Source: Caryophanales bacterium UBA5729
GTDB taxonomy: Bacteria; Bacillota_I; Bacilli_A; Izemoplasmatales; Hujiaoplasmataceae
Length of the DNA: 64,000 bases
Assembly: GCA_002419505.1 (NCBI GenBank)
Contig: DIGF01000009.1
Coordinates: 35,694 to 99,693 of the forward strand
Direction of reading: 5' to 3'
Part shown: piece by piece, positions 34,201 through 42,825 of the stretch
Layout: the number at the start of each line of letters is the position of its first letter
Numbering within the stretch: the stretch's first letter is position 1
Translations under genes and position numbers: made by a program
The notes under the pieces: generated by a model
Told to the model about the DNA's origin: nothing
Database searches by the model: none
What the model saw: only the letters and a program-made list of their open reading frames with translations

Positions 34201-34581
34201 CTACTTGATGAACGCTTCGTATTCTTCTATGTTTAGAAGTTCGCTTAATTCATCAGGATTTTCTAATTTAACTTTCAAAAGCCAGTTTTTGTATGGGTCC
34301 TTGTTTAAAAGCTCAGGTTCTCCAACTAACTCATCATTTACTTCGAGAATTTCACCGCTGATAGGAGCGATTAAATCGGAAGCTGCTTTAACTGATTCAA
34401 CAGCACCAAATTCCACTTCTGCACTGACAGTATCTCCCACTTCAGGAAGATCAACGAAAACTACATCCCCCAATTCTGATTGTGCAAAATCAGTAATCCC
34501 AACTAAAACAACATCATCTTCTAATGGTTTTACCCATTCATGACTTTTAGAATAATAAAGTCCTTCTACTAATTTACTCAT
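34201..34581 (-). CDS. gcvH: Glycine cleavage system H protein
   Basis: Lipoyl carrier shuttling the aminomethyl group between P, T and L proteins. The 126-residue protein has SKSHEWVKPLEDDVVLVGIT (12-31) and the lipoylation segment FGAVESVKAASDLIAPISGE with the acceptor Lys in ESVKA. Start preceded by AAGGGAG. lplA just upstream can lipoylate it. Confidence 0.97.
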   Translation of the reverse strand: MSKLVEGLYYSKSHEWVKPLEDDVVLVGITDFAQSELGDVVFVDLPEVGDTVSAEVEFGAVESVKAASDLIAPISGEILEVNDELVGEPELLNKDPYKNWLLKVKLENPDELSELLNIEEYEAFIK

Positions 34582-34598
34582 TTCTTATTCTCCCTTCT

Positions 34599-35690
34599 TT
34601 ATTTTGCGTATTTCTTATCTAAAAATTTCTTATCTCTAGTCAATCCTGGAACCATTTTATTCCGAACCTTGACCATAATTTCTGTATTCTTTTTTGTATA
34701 TGGACGATTAATCATTGCCATCGCAATTGGCTTATCCAAGGATATGCTTAGATAACCAGTGGTAATATAGCCGATTTCTTGATTATCTTTATAAACTAAA
34801 TAACCTTCTCTTGGAATCGATTTCTCGGTTAGTTCTATGCCAACAACTCTTCTGGCAAGATTTTCTTCTTGTTCTTTTAAAGCCTGCTTACCAATAAAAT
34901 CAATATCACTGTCTAATTTAACAAAATATTTCAGACCCGCTTCTAAAGGCGATATTTTGTCTGAAATCTCATGACCGTAAAATGGTAATGCCGCTTCAAA
35001 TCTCAATGTATCTCTTGCTCCTAATCCACAAGGTACAACATCATTGTTGTATAGCAAATCCCAAATCTCACTAATAGCCTCTTCGCTAGCGTAGATTTCA
35101 AATCCATCTTCACCAGTGTAACCAGTTCTTGATATCAACAAATGATGGTGATTATATTCATAATTAGCAAAGTAAAAAAACTCCAAAGCACTTAAATCAA
35201 TATCCAAAACCATTTTTATGGTATTTTCAGCTTCAGGCCCTTGAACGGCAATTTCTTGATAATCATCGCTAACGTTTTGAATCAAAACGTCAAAATTCGC
35301 GCTTTGTTCGACAATCCAATTATAATCTTTAGCAACATTACTAGCATTGACAACTAAGAGGAAATACTCAGAATTTAGTCGATAAACCAATAAATCGTCA
35401 ACCACAGTTCCGTTATCATAAAGCAGCATACCGTACATTACTTGACCGTCATTAAGCGTTTCGACAGTATTGGTAAAAATATATTCAACAAACTTCAGGG
35501 CATCTTTCCCTTTAACGATGACCTCACCCATATGAGACACATCAAACATCCCGACATTATTACGAACTGCCAGATGCTCAGTTTTAATATTTTGATATAG
35601 TATTGGCATGTTAAAACCAGCAAATTCCTCCATTTTGGCTCCGAGTTGAATATGCTTTTCATGCAGACAAGTTTTCTTTAAATTTTCCAT
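34599..35690 (-). CDS. gcvT: Aminomethyltransferase (glycine cleavage T protein)
   Basis: Tetrahydrofolate-dependent T protein, 363 residues, forming 5,10-methylene-THF and ammonia. Motifs: FDVSHMGEVIVKGKDAL, RTGYTGEDGFEIY, LGARDTLRFEAALPFYGHE. An in-frame TTG at 35702 exists, but ATG 35690 has GAGGTGG upstream. No glycine riboswitch fits in the 37-bp gap to lplA. Confidence 0.96.
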   Translation of the reverse strand: MENLKKTCLHEKHIQLGAKMEEFAGFNMPILYQNIKTEHLAVRNNVGMFDVSHMGEVIVKGKDALKFVEYIFTNTVETLNDGQVMYGMLLYDNGTVVDDLLVYRLNSEYFLLVVNASNVAKDYNWIVEQSANFDVLIQNVSDDYQEIAVQGPEAENTIKMVLDIDLSALEFFYFANYEYNHHHLLISRTGYTGEDGFEIYASEEAISEIWDLLYNNDVVPCGLGARDTLRFEAALPFYGHEISDKISPLEAGLKYFVKLDSDIDFIGKQALKEQEENLARRVVGIELTEKSIPREGYLVYKDNQEIGYITTGYLSISLDKPIAMAMINRPYTKKNTEIMVKVRNKMVPGLTRDKKFLDKKYAK

Positions 35691-35727
35691 TTTCCACCTC
35701 AAAATTATTATAACATAATTTCACAGT

Positions 35728-36693
35728 TTAAAATAAGATTTGTAAAAAATCTTCGTCGTTAATATTATAGATGAAATCTTTGATTTTAATATTTTCTAAA
35801 ACTGCTGTAAAACTTTCTTTTGTGAAAGGAATATTCTTGAAATTGTTTAAAAATTCATCTTCATCGCCGATTAAAAAATAGTCACCTAACATGTTGATTT
35901 TCTTAACAATGTTATTTTTTAATTCTAATGAAATTTCGATTAAACCTGCTTCGACTTTCCCTTTTTTCTTTATTGTATAATTTGGGTTTTTTCCATAAAT
36001 GAATTCGTCTTTTAAATACATTTTCTCGATTTGTTCGATTTTTTTTACATCTTCAAATGACAAGGTAATATCGCTATCTGCAATATTGTCACGGATATAT
36101 TTTTTGAAATCTTCAATCGTTATATCTAGATGGTCCTTAATATTTGTTACTCTTTTTCTAACAGAGTCAATTCCCTTTGAGATTAGTTTTTCATTATCTG
36201 GCGTAATCGATTTAACCATAACGCTGAGATCAGTATTGTATAACGTCGTTCCATGAACAATGGAGCGAGAATTTACTTGGTAAAACGCATTCCCTGAAAC
36301 CTTTAAACCATCAATTAAAATGTCATTTCTACCCGATACGTAAGCTTTTAGTCCTAAACCCTGTAAAATGCTTGCAACTCTATTCAGATAAGTGCTAAAG
36401 ACAAAATCTTTATTAAAATTAGGCGTGATAAAAGAAAACATAATATTGGAGAAATCGGCATAAACACATCCTCCTCCTGATTTTCTTCGATAATACTGAA
36501 TGTTATTTTCTTTGACATAGTTCATGTTGACTTCATTCTCAATAAGTTGGTTTCTACCGAAAATAACTGTGGGGTTAACTTGCCACATAAAAAAGTATTC
36601 ATCTTCGGGATAGTTTTTCGCTAAAAACTCCTCTGTAGCAAGATAAAAACTTAATCTTTTAATCTCCTTGAAAGGATAATTTACATATTTCAT
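35728..36693 (-). CDS. lplA: Lipoate-protein ligase A
   Basis: ATP-dependent attachment of free lipoate to lipoyl domains. The 321-residue protein has the N-terminal catalytic domain with YYRRKSGGGCVYADFSNIMF, VSGRNDILIDGLKVSGNA and HGTTLYNTDLSVM, plus a C-terminal accessory domain (about 240-321). Next to gcvTH-PA-PB, its target is presumably GcvH. ATG 36693 has GAGGTG upstream. No de novo lipoate genes are seen here, consistent with scavenging. Confidence 0.93.
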   Translation of the reverse strand: MKYVNYPFKEIKRLSFYLATEEFLAKNYPEDEYFFMWQVNPTVIFGRNQLIENEVNMNYVKENNIQYYRRKSGGGCVYADFSNIMFSFITPNFNKDFVFSTYLNRVASILQGLGLKAYVSGRNDILIDGLKVSGNAFYQVNSRSIVHGTTLYNTDLSVMVKSITPDNEKLISKGIDSVRKRVTNIKDHLDITIEDFKKYIRDNIADSDITLSFEDVKKIEQIEKMYLKDEFIYGKNPNYTIKKKGKVEAGLIEISLELKNNIVKKINMLGDYFLIGDEDEFLNNFKNIPFTKESFTAVLENIKIKDFIYNINDEDFLQILF

Positions 36694-36708
36694 TTCTTAC
36701 ACCTCGCA

Positions 36709-36737
36709 ATAAAAAGAGAGAATTAATCTCTCTCCAT
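36709..36737 (-). terminator. Terminator-like hairpin at the end of the Fic gene
   Basis: Minus-strand stem AGAGAGA/TCTCTCT with loop TTAAT then TTTTATT, overlapping the fic stop and ending just before the lplA ribosome site. Read-through into the gcv operon may be partial. Confidence 0.6.
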
Positions 36738-37448
36738 GAATTCTTTGATTCTAATAATTTCTAATTCAGCCAAAAATTCAGTGAACGGCTCGATTTTTTT
36801 ATTTATTTTATATTCGTCAATATTTTTGAAATATAGATCTCTTTGATCTTTGGTGATTGAAACTGGCAAATAGCCATCTAACTCAAGTTGATAGTTTAGC
36901 AGCAATCTTGCTAGCCTACCATTAGCATCCATAAAAGGATAAATCTTCAATAATTGCAAATGAGCAAAAGCAGCTTTTTCCAAACCTTTTAGCTCAGGGT
37001 CATTAAGGTCAGAAAAGTATTGATCCATCTTTTTGAATATTTTTAAATAAGTTGGTGGTACGTGTTTAGCACCCAAAATAAATAAATCCCTTGTGCGGTA
37101 AACTCCTCCGGTGATAATTCCATCTACCAATAGTTGGTGTAAATCTTTTACGATAGTTTCATTAAGTTCTTGACCTTTTCCAGCAAGTTGATGGACCATA
37201 TTAATGGCATGATAATTATTAATTATAGCCTTTCTACGGTTAGGTTTTTTGTCAGGAAACTCTCTTGAATGATCTTCCAACAAGAAACAAACATCTTCAA
37301 ATGTAAAATCATCATTTTCAAAGCTCGTCGACTCGTAAATAAATTTCTTATCAAATTCTTCACATATTTCTTGAAGTTGAGCTTTTGTCAGCGTTTTTTT
37401 CTTGTTGATTAGTTGCTCTTTAAGCGCTTCTACCTCTTCTAATTTCAT
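36723..37448 (-). CDS. Fic/DOC-family protein with Tyr in place of the catalytic His
   Basis: A 241-residue Fic-domain protein. The active-site motif, normally HPFx(D/E)GN(G/K)R, reads YPFMDANGRLAR near residues 177-188: the His is Tyr, and Ala replaces the first Gly (as in Doc). The upstream flap region (GGVYRTRDLFILGAKHVPP) is normal. An N-terminal STSFEN segment (residues ~40-45) fits the (S/T)xxxE(G/N) inhibitory helix of class II Fic proteins. Classical AMPylation needs that His, so the activity is either lost or altered. It precedes lplA-gcv on the same strand; no antitoxin gene is adjacent. Confidence 0.85.
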   Translation of the reverse strand: MKLEEVEALKEQLINKKKTLTKAQLQEICEEFDKKFIYESTSFENDDFTFEDVCFLLEDHSREFPDKKPNRRKAIINNYHAINMVHQLAGKGQELNETIVKDLHQLLVDGIITGGVYRTRDLFILGAKHVPPTYLKIFKKMDQYFSDLNDPELKGLEKAAFAHLQLLKIYPFMDANGRLARLLLNYQLELDGYLPVSITKDQRDLYFKNIDEYKINKKIEPFTEFLAELEIIRIKEFMERD

Positions 37449-37514
37449 ATTTAATCACCTCTATTTTATAATATCATAGAAACAGTTTTCCTTCAATTGC
37501 TTTGATTAAAAAAG

Positions 37515-37543
37515 CAAAAAAAAGCAACTTTAAAAAGTTGCTT
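37515..37543 (-). terminator. Intrinsic terminator of the 37542 gene
   Basis: Minus-strand stem AAGCAACTT/AAGTTGCTT with a 4-base loop and a following run of T. Confidence 0.8.
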
Positions 37544-38741
37544 AATTATTGTAATTATTGTGAGCGGTTTTAACAATACTATAGATTACTTCCTTAGGAA
37601 TATCTCCATAATTATTTGCTTTAAACCACAGTTCATCCTTTGTAGATTTGTTCTTAGAAATCGTTGGATATTTAATAATTAATCTAATGCCTTGTTCTAA
37701 ATCATATTTAAAAGCCATACGATAGTAGTTTCCAAAGTTCATCAACACTAAGAATGGTTTTCTATCAACATAAAATGTAATTCTATCTTCATCAAGTTTA
37801 GTAACAACTTGAGGTAATTCTCTCACATAGGAAACTAAATCATCAAAACTCGGATCTAACGGTTTAAACATTTTTGGTTTTTCAATATAATATTCAATTG
37901 AGTTGGCTTGGTTTGTCTGATTTGACATTTTTGAAAATTCAGGATCGACTTCAACATCTTCGAAAACAATATTTGTAGGATCAACATCATCTTTCAGGGA
38001 ACTGATGTTTTGTTCTCTTGGAACAATCATCGTCTTTTTTCCATCCTCTAGAGTCTTTAATGAAGCATCTTTACCCGGTCTACCCATTTCCTTTTCAAGG
38101 GCTTCTTCACTTAACTTGCTCTTATGACTTTTAGCAGACAACACTACATATATGAAATACATTAACACAAATATTGGTATTAGAAGAATCATATATCTTG
38201 TGCTGATATTAGTGTAAGCATCTCCAACTCTATAAGCCAAATGCCAATATGTGATTCCAGCAGTTCCTAATGCTAATTCGATTAAAAAGATTGTTCGGAA
38301 AAATCTACCAGCATTAGTTGTCTTTTTGTATTCAGAAATTAATAAGTAACCTAGAAAAAATAATGTTAATATTACTCCAGCACTACCAACAAGTATTAGT
38401 AACTGAGCTAAGCTAGGAATTATATTCGTATACACTGAGTATGCTAAATAAGCTGTAAATGCCATTGTTGCTAGAGAATAACCAAATATAGGTAAAACGG
38501 CGGTATTTCTTGTGGAGTTGGAAACTAATCCATTATCTCTATACTCTTTGTTGCTAACAAATAAGAAAATTATTGAAATGATTATAACTAAAGCACCGAT
38601 TCCACCTTTAATTATCATCTCATTTTCAGTAAGAAAAGGAACAGCAAATCCCCACTGCTCTATTTTGTTCCATGGAACAGCAACAACACTGACCAAAAGC
38701 ACTGAAAGTAATAGAATTGTGTTATTGAATATTTTTTTCAT
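37542..38741 (-). CDS. Polytopic membrane protein with soluble C-terminal domain, unknown function
   Basis: A 399-residue protein of no recognised family. About six hydrophobic segments fill residues 7-24, 45-64, 85-105, 113-135, 145-165 and 182-205. A charged linker (KSHKSKLSEEALEKEMGRPG) and a cytoplasmic domain of about 170 residues follow; the latter ends in a compact alpha/beta stretch (RITFYVDRKPFLVLMNFGNY). The C-terminal stretch resembles small DUF5655/YdhG-like ligand domains only weakly. The first segment could serve as a signal anchor. Monocistronic. Confidence 0.65.
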   Translation of the reverse strand: MKKIFNNTILLLSVLLVSVVAVPWNKIEQWGFAVPFLTENEMIIKGGIGALVIIISIIFLFVSNKEYRDNGLVSNSTRNTAVLPIFGYSLATMAFTAYLAYSVYTNIIPSLAQLLILVGSAGVILTLFFLGYLLISEYKKTTNAGRFFRTIFLIELALGTAGITYWHLAYRVGDAYTNISTRYMILLIPIFVLMYFIYVVLSAKSHKSKLSEEALEKEMGRPGKDASLKTLEDGKKTMIVPREQNISSLKDDVDPTNIVFEDVEVDPEFSKMSNQTNQANSIEYYIEKPKMFKPLDPSFDDLVSYVRELPQVVTKLDEDRITFYVDRKPFLVLMNFGNYYRMAFKYDLEQGIRLIIKYPTISKNKSTKDELWFKANNYGDIPKEVIYSIVKTAHNNYNN

Positions 38742-39110
38742 ATGGTCACCTCACAGTATATGAAAATTATATAACTAATCCCTATATATGTCAATAAACT
38801 AACAATTTTTATATATATTTATTAAAAATAAATCAAATGATTAATAAATTAGTATAAAATCATGTTATAACTCATTTTATTCATGAAGAATTTTGCGATT
38901 TTAGTCCTTAATATTTTCATTAAAAGATTCGCGTTTAAAAATTATGTGTTCAATTAATAATTATTTGTATTTATATAACATTTTTTCGTTTTTTTTCATT
39001 AAAGCGTTGGTTATTTACCTATAGTGATATATAATAAAGTTAAGTCATTAAGTGTTTCCTAAAATTTACTATTAGCATAATGACCAAACTTTATAAAGGA
39101 GGTTGAAAAG
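38742..39110. other. 369-bp divergent intergenic region
   Basis: AT-rich spacer between the membrane protein (minus) and tetR (plus). It holds the tetR promoter (39007-39035) and, downstream of it, a 7-bp inverted repeat GTCATTA-N27-TAATGAC (39044-39084) that could be a regulator site, though the spacing is long. No ORF or structured RNA was recognised in 38760-39000. Confidence 0.4.
39007..39035 (+). promoter_or_regulatory. Promoter of tetR
   Basis: -35 TTGGTT (39007-39012), 17-base spacer, -10 TATAAT (39030-39035). Confidence 0.55.
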
Positions 39111-39689
39111 ATGCAAGTATTGAAAGAAAGTGTTCGCAACGCGATTGTTGAAAGTGCAATATTGGAGTTTTTTGAGTATGGCTTTCAAAACGCTAACATG
39201 AGAAGAATTGCTGATCGAGCTAATATTACTGTCGGTAATATCTACCGTTACTACAAGAACAAAGAAACACTATTCAAAGAGATACTACTACCTGCTGAAA
39301 GAGCTATTGATGATTTAGAGAGATTCGACCGAGACTTAAATATCACATCTATTAAAACAATAGATGACGTTAACCAAATAGTCACCTATGTGATGAGTGT
39401 TTTAAAGCCTTATACTAGAGAAATCTATATCATGACCTTAGATTCTTCTGGTTCTCATTATCTCAAAATAAAAAACCAAATTGAAGCAATGATTATCAAT
39501 AAAGTAAATTCATATTATCCTAAGAAATTTGATCGTTACTTCCTTAAAGTGGTTTCAGCAAGTTATGTAAAAGCTGTATTTACGATTTTTAGAGATAACA
39601 TCAATAACATTCGCAGAATTCAGGAAATGATTACTCAGATAACAGTTTTCTATTTTCGCGATATGGATCAAAGATTATTCCAATATTAA
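39111..39689 (+). CDS. TetR/AcrR-family transcriptional regulator
   Basis: A 192-residue regulator. The N-terminal HTH is complete: AIVESAILEFFEYGFQNANM, RRIADRANITVGNIYRYYKN (recognition helix VGNIYRYYKNKETLF). The C-terminal ligand/dimer domain is unassigned. Start ATG after AAGGAGG. It converges on the acyl-CoA ligase/DUF1624 pair, which it may regulate; there is no direct evidence. Confidence 0.92.
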   Translation: MQVLKESVRNAIVESAILEFFEYGFQNANMRRIADRANITVGNIYRYYKNKETLFKEILLPAERAIDDLERFDRDLNITSIKTIDDVNQIVTYVMSVLKPYTREIYIMTLDSSGSHYLKIKNQIEAMIINKVNSYYPKKFDRYFLKVVSASYVKAVFTIFRDNINNIRRIQEMITQITVFYFRDMDQRLFQY

Positions 39690-39697
39690 CAAAAGTA

Positions 39698-39727
39698 AAG
39701 TGGAGAGATTTTCTCCACTTTTTTTTA
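39698..39727. terminator. Bidirectional terminator between tetR and the acyl-CoA ligase
   Basis: Stem AAGTGGAGA/TCTCCACTT with a 5-base loop, flanked by a T-run on the plus strand. Confidence 0.85.
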
Positions 39728-41335
39728 CATTTTTTCTAGCTCAATTATATTGACTTTTCCAATTTCTGTTTTCGGTAATCGTTTTAACTCAACAATTTCT
39801 TTAGGAACTGCATACGTTCCTAAATTCATTTTTATGATTTCTTTTAATTTATTATAATCAATTTTCTCTTTGTTTGGATGCCAAACAATAAACAATTTAA
39901 CCATATTTCCCTTATCTTCGTCAGGGATGCCAATTGCTGCAACCTCGCTAATACTTTCATAACTCATCAAAAGATTTTCGATTTCAGCTGGCAAAACAGG
40001 AATTCCCGAAACTTTGATTATTCTTTTAAGCCTTTGTTTAAAGTGAACGTATCCATCTTCATCAATAAATCCTAAATCTCCTGTCAAAATCCATTTTTTA
40101 TCATTTTCTATTAAGGTTGCTTCTTTAGTCGCTTCAGGGTCGTTGAGATATCCATTCATCATCGTCGGACCAGAAACTGCAATTATTCCGTTTTTATTTG
40201 GCCCTAAAAACACTTTTGTATCCACATCAACTATCGCCATATCTATACCAGGTAGGGCTTTGCCAACAGAAGTTTGTTTTTGATATTTTATTGTATTAAC
40301 TGAACATACAGTAACTACTTCAGTTAATCCATATCCCTCTAACAATCTTGCACTAGACCCCACTAAATCCATCGCTTTGTTAAAGCGATTTTTTAAGTCG
40401 AGAGCTACATAGTCTCCACCCACAAAAGCTTGCTCAATATTTTTGATATTCGGATGAGAAAACTCTGGATTTTTTAGTAAAGCTTCAAAAAGTGAAGGTA
40501 CGCCTATTATGTAATTAATTTGATTGTTTTTAATAAGTTTAATAGTTTCATCTGCATTAAATTTTGGCATTAATGTGCATACACCACCAACCATAAGCAC
40601 CCCATGAATGCCCGTACATAAGCCAAAACCGTGAAACATCGGCAACACTCCTAACATATGCTTGTCAAGAAAATCATTTTTCCCTAAAATGTAACTAGCC
40701 TTTCCAGCAAGATAATTAATTGAGTATGAGGATAGTTCAATGGTTTTAGGTTCACCTGAAGTACCACCGCTATGAAGATAAACAGATGTTTTCATTGGAT
40801 CTTTTGGTATTTCGGATATATAAGGTTTTTCTATATATAATGAACTAAATTTGATGATGTTTTCACCATATTTAATGGCTTTCAATCTTTTGCGATTTAT
40901 AACTCGATAACCAATTTTCTTAATCAAACCAAATTCATCTACTGGTGATATCAAGATGATTTTTATGCCATCTTTAAGCAACTCTTGATAATGTTCAAAA
41001 AAAGTGTCCAACACTATCAAGAACTTGCTGTTCGTTGTTTGCATGAATTTTCGCATTTGCATTATAGGGGTAATTGGATGGACCATATGTCCCACGATTC
41101 CTAGTTTATTAGTTGCGTAAAAACTATAAATCGCTTCAAAAACATTAGGTAAAGCCATAGTTATTACTTCATCTTTCTTTAAGCCAAGGCTGTTAATACC
41201 ATTAGCAAAAAGATCAATTTTATTCACTAGTTGCTCATAGGTTATATATTTTCCCATAAAAAGTAAAGCCCTAGCATTAGGGTATTGATTTTTTGTTTCT
41301 ACAACTGCGCGATATAAATTATTACTAGATTCCAT
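39725..41335 (-). CDS. AMP-forming acyl-CoA synthetase (class I adenylate-forming)
   Basis: ANL-superfamily ligase, 536 residues: activates a carboxylic acid (probably fatty acid) as acyl-AMP and then thioester. Motifs: P-loop LHSGGTSGEPKTIEL (near 187), LLEGYGLTEVVTV, hinge WILTGDLGFIDEDGYVHFK and RLKRIIKVSG, and the C-terminal catalytic Lys in PKTEIGKVN. ATG has GGAGGG upstream. It follows the DUF1624 membrane protein by 12 bp, so the two are probably cotranscribed. Substrate not predictable. Confidence 0.88.
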   Translation of the reverse strand: MESSNNLYRAVVETKNQYPNARALLFMGKYITYEQLVNKIDLFANGINSLGLKKDEVITMALPNVFEAIYSFYATNKLGIVGHMVHPITPIMQMRKFMQTTNSKFLIVLDTFFEHYQELLKDGIKIILISPVDEFGLIKKIGYRVINRKRLKAIKYGENIIKFSSLYIEKPYISEIPKDPMKTSVYLHSGGTSGEPKTIELSSYSINYLAGKASYILGKNDFLDKHMLGVLPMFHGFGLCTGIHGVLMVGGVCTLMPKFNADETIKLIKNNQINYIIGVPSLFEALLKNPEFSHPNIKNIEQAFVGGDYVALDLKNRFNKAMDLVGSSARLLEGYGLTEVVTVCSVNTIKYQKQTSVGKALPGIDMAIVDVDTKVFLGPNKNGIIAVSGPTMMNGYLNDPEATKEATLIENDKKWILTGDLGFIDEDGYVHFKQRLKRIIKVSGIPVLPAEIENLLMSYESISEVAAIGIPDEDKGNMVKLFIVWHPNKEKIDYNKLKEIIKMNLGTYAVPKEIVELKRLPKTEIGKVNIIELEKM

Positions 41336-41347
41336 ATTTCCCTCCTA

Positions 41348-42136
41348 TTAGTAACGATAACCAAAAATAAAACCTATAATATAAATCAAAGCAATTAGCA
41401 CTATTTGGTGAGTAATGAATATTAATAAGGATCTTCTGCCAGCAATCATAACTATGTTCTTCTCAGGAATATTAACTTGCGGTATTAAACTTTGTCTATT
41501 GCTGTAGAAAGCTTTACCCAAAACTGTACCAAGCAAAATAAATCCAAAATATGGGATAAGTCCAAAATAATCAGCTCCATAAGCGTTGATTCCAATTATT
41601 ATTTTCCAAAGTTCTGCCCAAGAAAACGAAGCGAGAAAAACGGGATTGTAGAATTTGATTAAAAAACCTACAAAGATAACAATTAAAGATATCACCAAAA
41701 TCACGATCTCATTTTTAATTAATTTCCTAATCAAATAAGTTAAAATTATTGATAGGGCATAGAGGTGAATTATTCCAAAAACAATTATCATTTCCATGCT
41801 AAGAAAATAATCCAGCGCAAAGGTAACAAGTGTAATTAAAATTGCCACGATGCTCAGTTTTAAACCGCGTGAAAGATTATTCTTGCTAAAGGTAAAACTA
41901 ATCCCGGATATTATCAAAAATAATGCAACAAAAAAGAAATGGCCAAAAAACCTAAGACCAGATAGCCAATATGACAAGCCCATGTCGCTTAACCAGTTAA
42001 AGGTTGGATTGTCTACTTGATTAAAATTGCTGAAAAATACTGGCATATACATAAAATCATACATCAGATGATCAAATATCATCATGATAATCGCAAAACC
42101 TCTAAGGAAATCTAATTCCCAAATTCTTCTTTTCAT
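41348..42136 (-). CDS. DUF1624/HGSNAT-like membrane protein
   Basis: A 262-residue polytopic membrane protein with about seven TM helices. It starts MKRRIWELDFLRGFAIIMMI, the opening of the heparan-alpha-glucosaminide N-acetyltransferase-like catalytic domain (acyltransferase-3-like; E-x-D-x-x-R-G). IPYFGFILLGTVLGK is a typical later segment. Family members are transmembrane acyltransferases in other organisms. The downstream acyl-CoA ligase may supply an acyl donor; this link is inference. Confidence 0.78.
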   Translation of the reverse strand: MKRRIWELDFLRGFAIIMMIFDHLMYDFMYMPVFFSNFNQVDNPTFNWLSDMGLSYWLSGLRFFGHFFFVALFLIISGISFTFSKNNLSRGLKLSIVAILITLVTFALDYFLSMEMIIVFGIIHLYALSIILTYLIRKLIKNEIVILVISLIVIFVGFLIKFYNPVFLASFSWAELWKIIIGINAYGADYFGLIPYFGFILLGTVLGKAFYSNRQSLIPQVNIPEKNIVMIAGRRSLLIFITHQIVLIALIYIIGFIFGYRY

Positions 42137-42210
42137 TACCGGACCACCTAGATAAATATATGATATTATACCATTAAAGATTATTTAGTTTAAATATTTT
42201 AAATAAAATT

Positions 42211-42238
42211 CCAATAAATTGCATAAGTTTTACGTATA
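42211..42238 (+). promoter_or_regulatory. Candidate ECF promoter of the sigma operon
   Basis: CCAATA (42211-42216), exactly 16 bases, CGTATA (42233-42238). The same element with the same spacing lies before the lipoprotein gene (43878-43905). CGTATA is the -10 type seen for some ECF sigma factors such as B. subtilis SigW. Autoregulation is inferred. Confidence 0.55.
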
Positions 42239-42297
42239 GATAATAGAAAAGGCTCCAGCAAATGTATTTTATGATATAATTTAATCGAGGTGAGACA

Positions 42298-42825
42298 ATG
42301 CAGATTAATTTCGAGGATTATATCGACTTACTAATTAAGAAAGATAACGAAGCCTTTCGGATAGTGTACGAAAATACCAAAAAAGGCGTTTTTTCGATGA
42401 TAATATCAATTGTAAAAAACAAAGCAGCTACTGAAGATTTAATGCAAGATACCTATATTAAAATGATAGAAAAAATTCATACCTACAAAAAAGGACGAAA
42501 TTTTAATGCTTGGTTATTGCAAATTGCAAAGAACACGGCTTTGGATTATTATCGTAAATACCATAAGGAAATTATTTATGACCCGCAAGAACAATCTTAT
42601 TATCACGATAAGTTAAAAACAGAAGCCGTAACTTACACTGTTCAAGATTTAGTTGAGCCGCTGGATGAAATTGAAAAGCAAATCGTGCTTCTAAGAACAG
42701 TAAATGAAATGAAGTTTAAAGATATCGCACAGGTTGTCGACAAGCCTTTAGGCACAGTGCTTTGGTTATATAATAAGGCTATTAACACTCTTAAGAAATA
42801 CCTAGAGGTGGAGGTGAAAAAATGA
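42298..42825 (+). CDS. ECF-type RNA polymerase sigma factor
   Basis: A 175-residue sigma-70 family protein of the two-domain ECF type. Region 2 (about 20-85) has KNKAATEDLMQDTYIKMIEK and FNAWLLQIAKNTALDYYRK. Region 4 (about 115-170) has LDEIEKQIVLLRTVNEMKFK, then DIAQVVDKPLGTVLWLYNKA. ATG follows CGAGGTGA. Its stop overlaps the start of the membrane partner by 4 bases, as for sigma/anti-sigma pairs. Not assigned to a numbered ECF group. Confidence 0.93.
   Translation: MQINFEDYIDLLIKKDNEAFRIVYENTKKGVFSMIISIVKNKAATEDLMQDTYIKMIEKIHTYKKGRNFNAWLLQIAKNTALDYYRKYHKEIIYDPQEQSYYHDKLKTEAVTYTVQDLVEPLDEIEKQIVLLRTVNEMKFKDIAQVVDKPLGTVLWLYNKAINTLKKYLEVEVKK

Noticed and set aside
35691..35727. Glycine riboswitch before gcvT
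   Set aside because: The gaps before gcvT and lplA are about 30 bp; no aptamer can fit.
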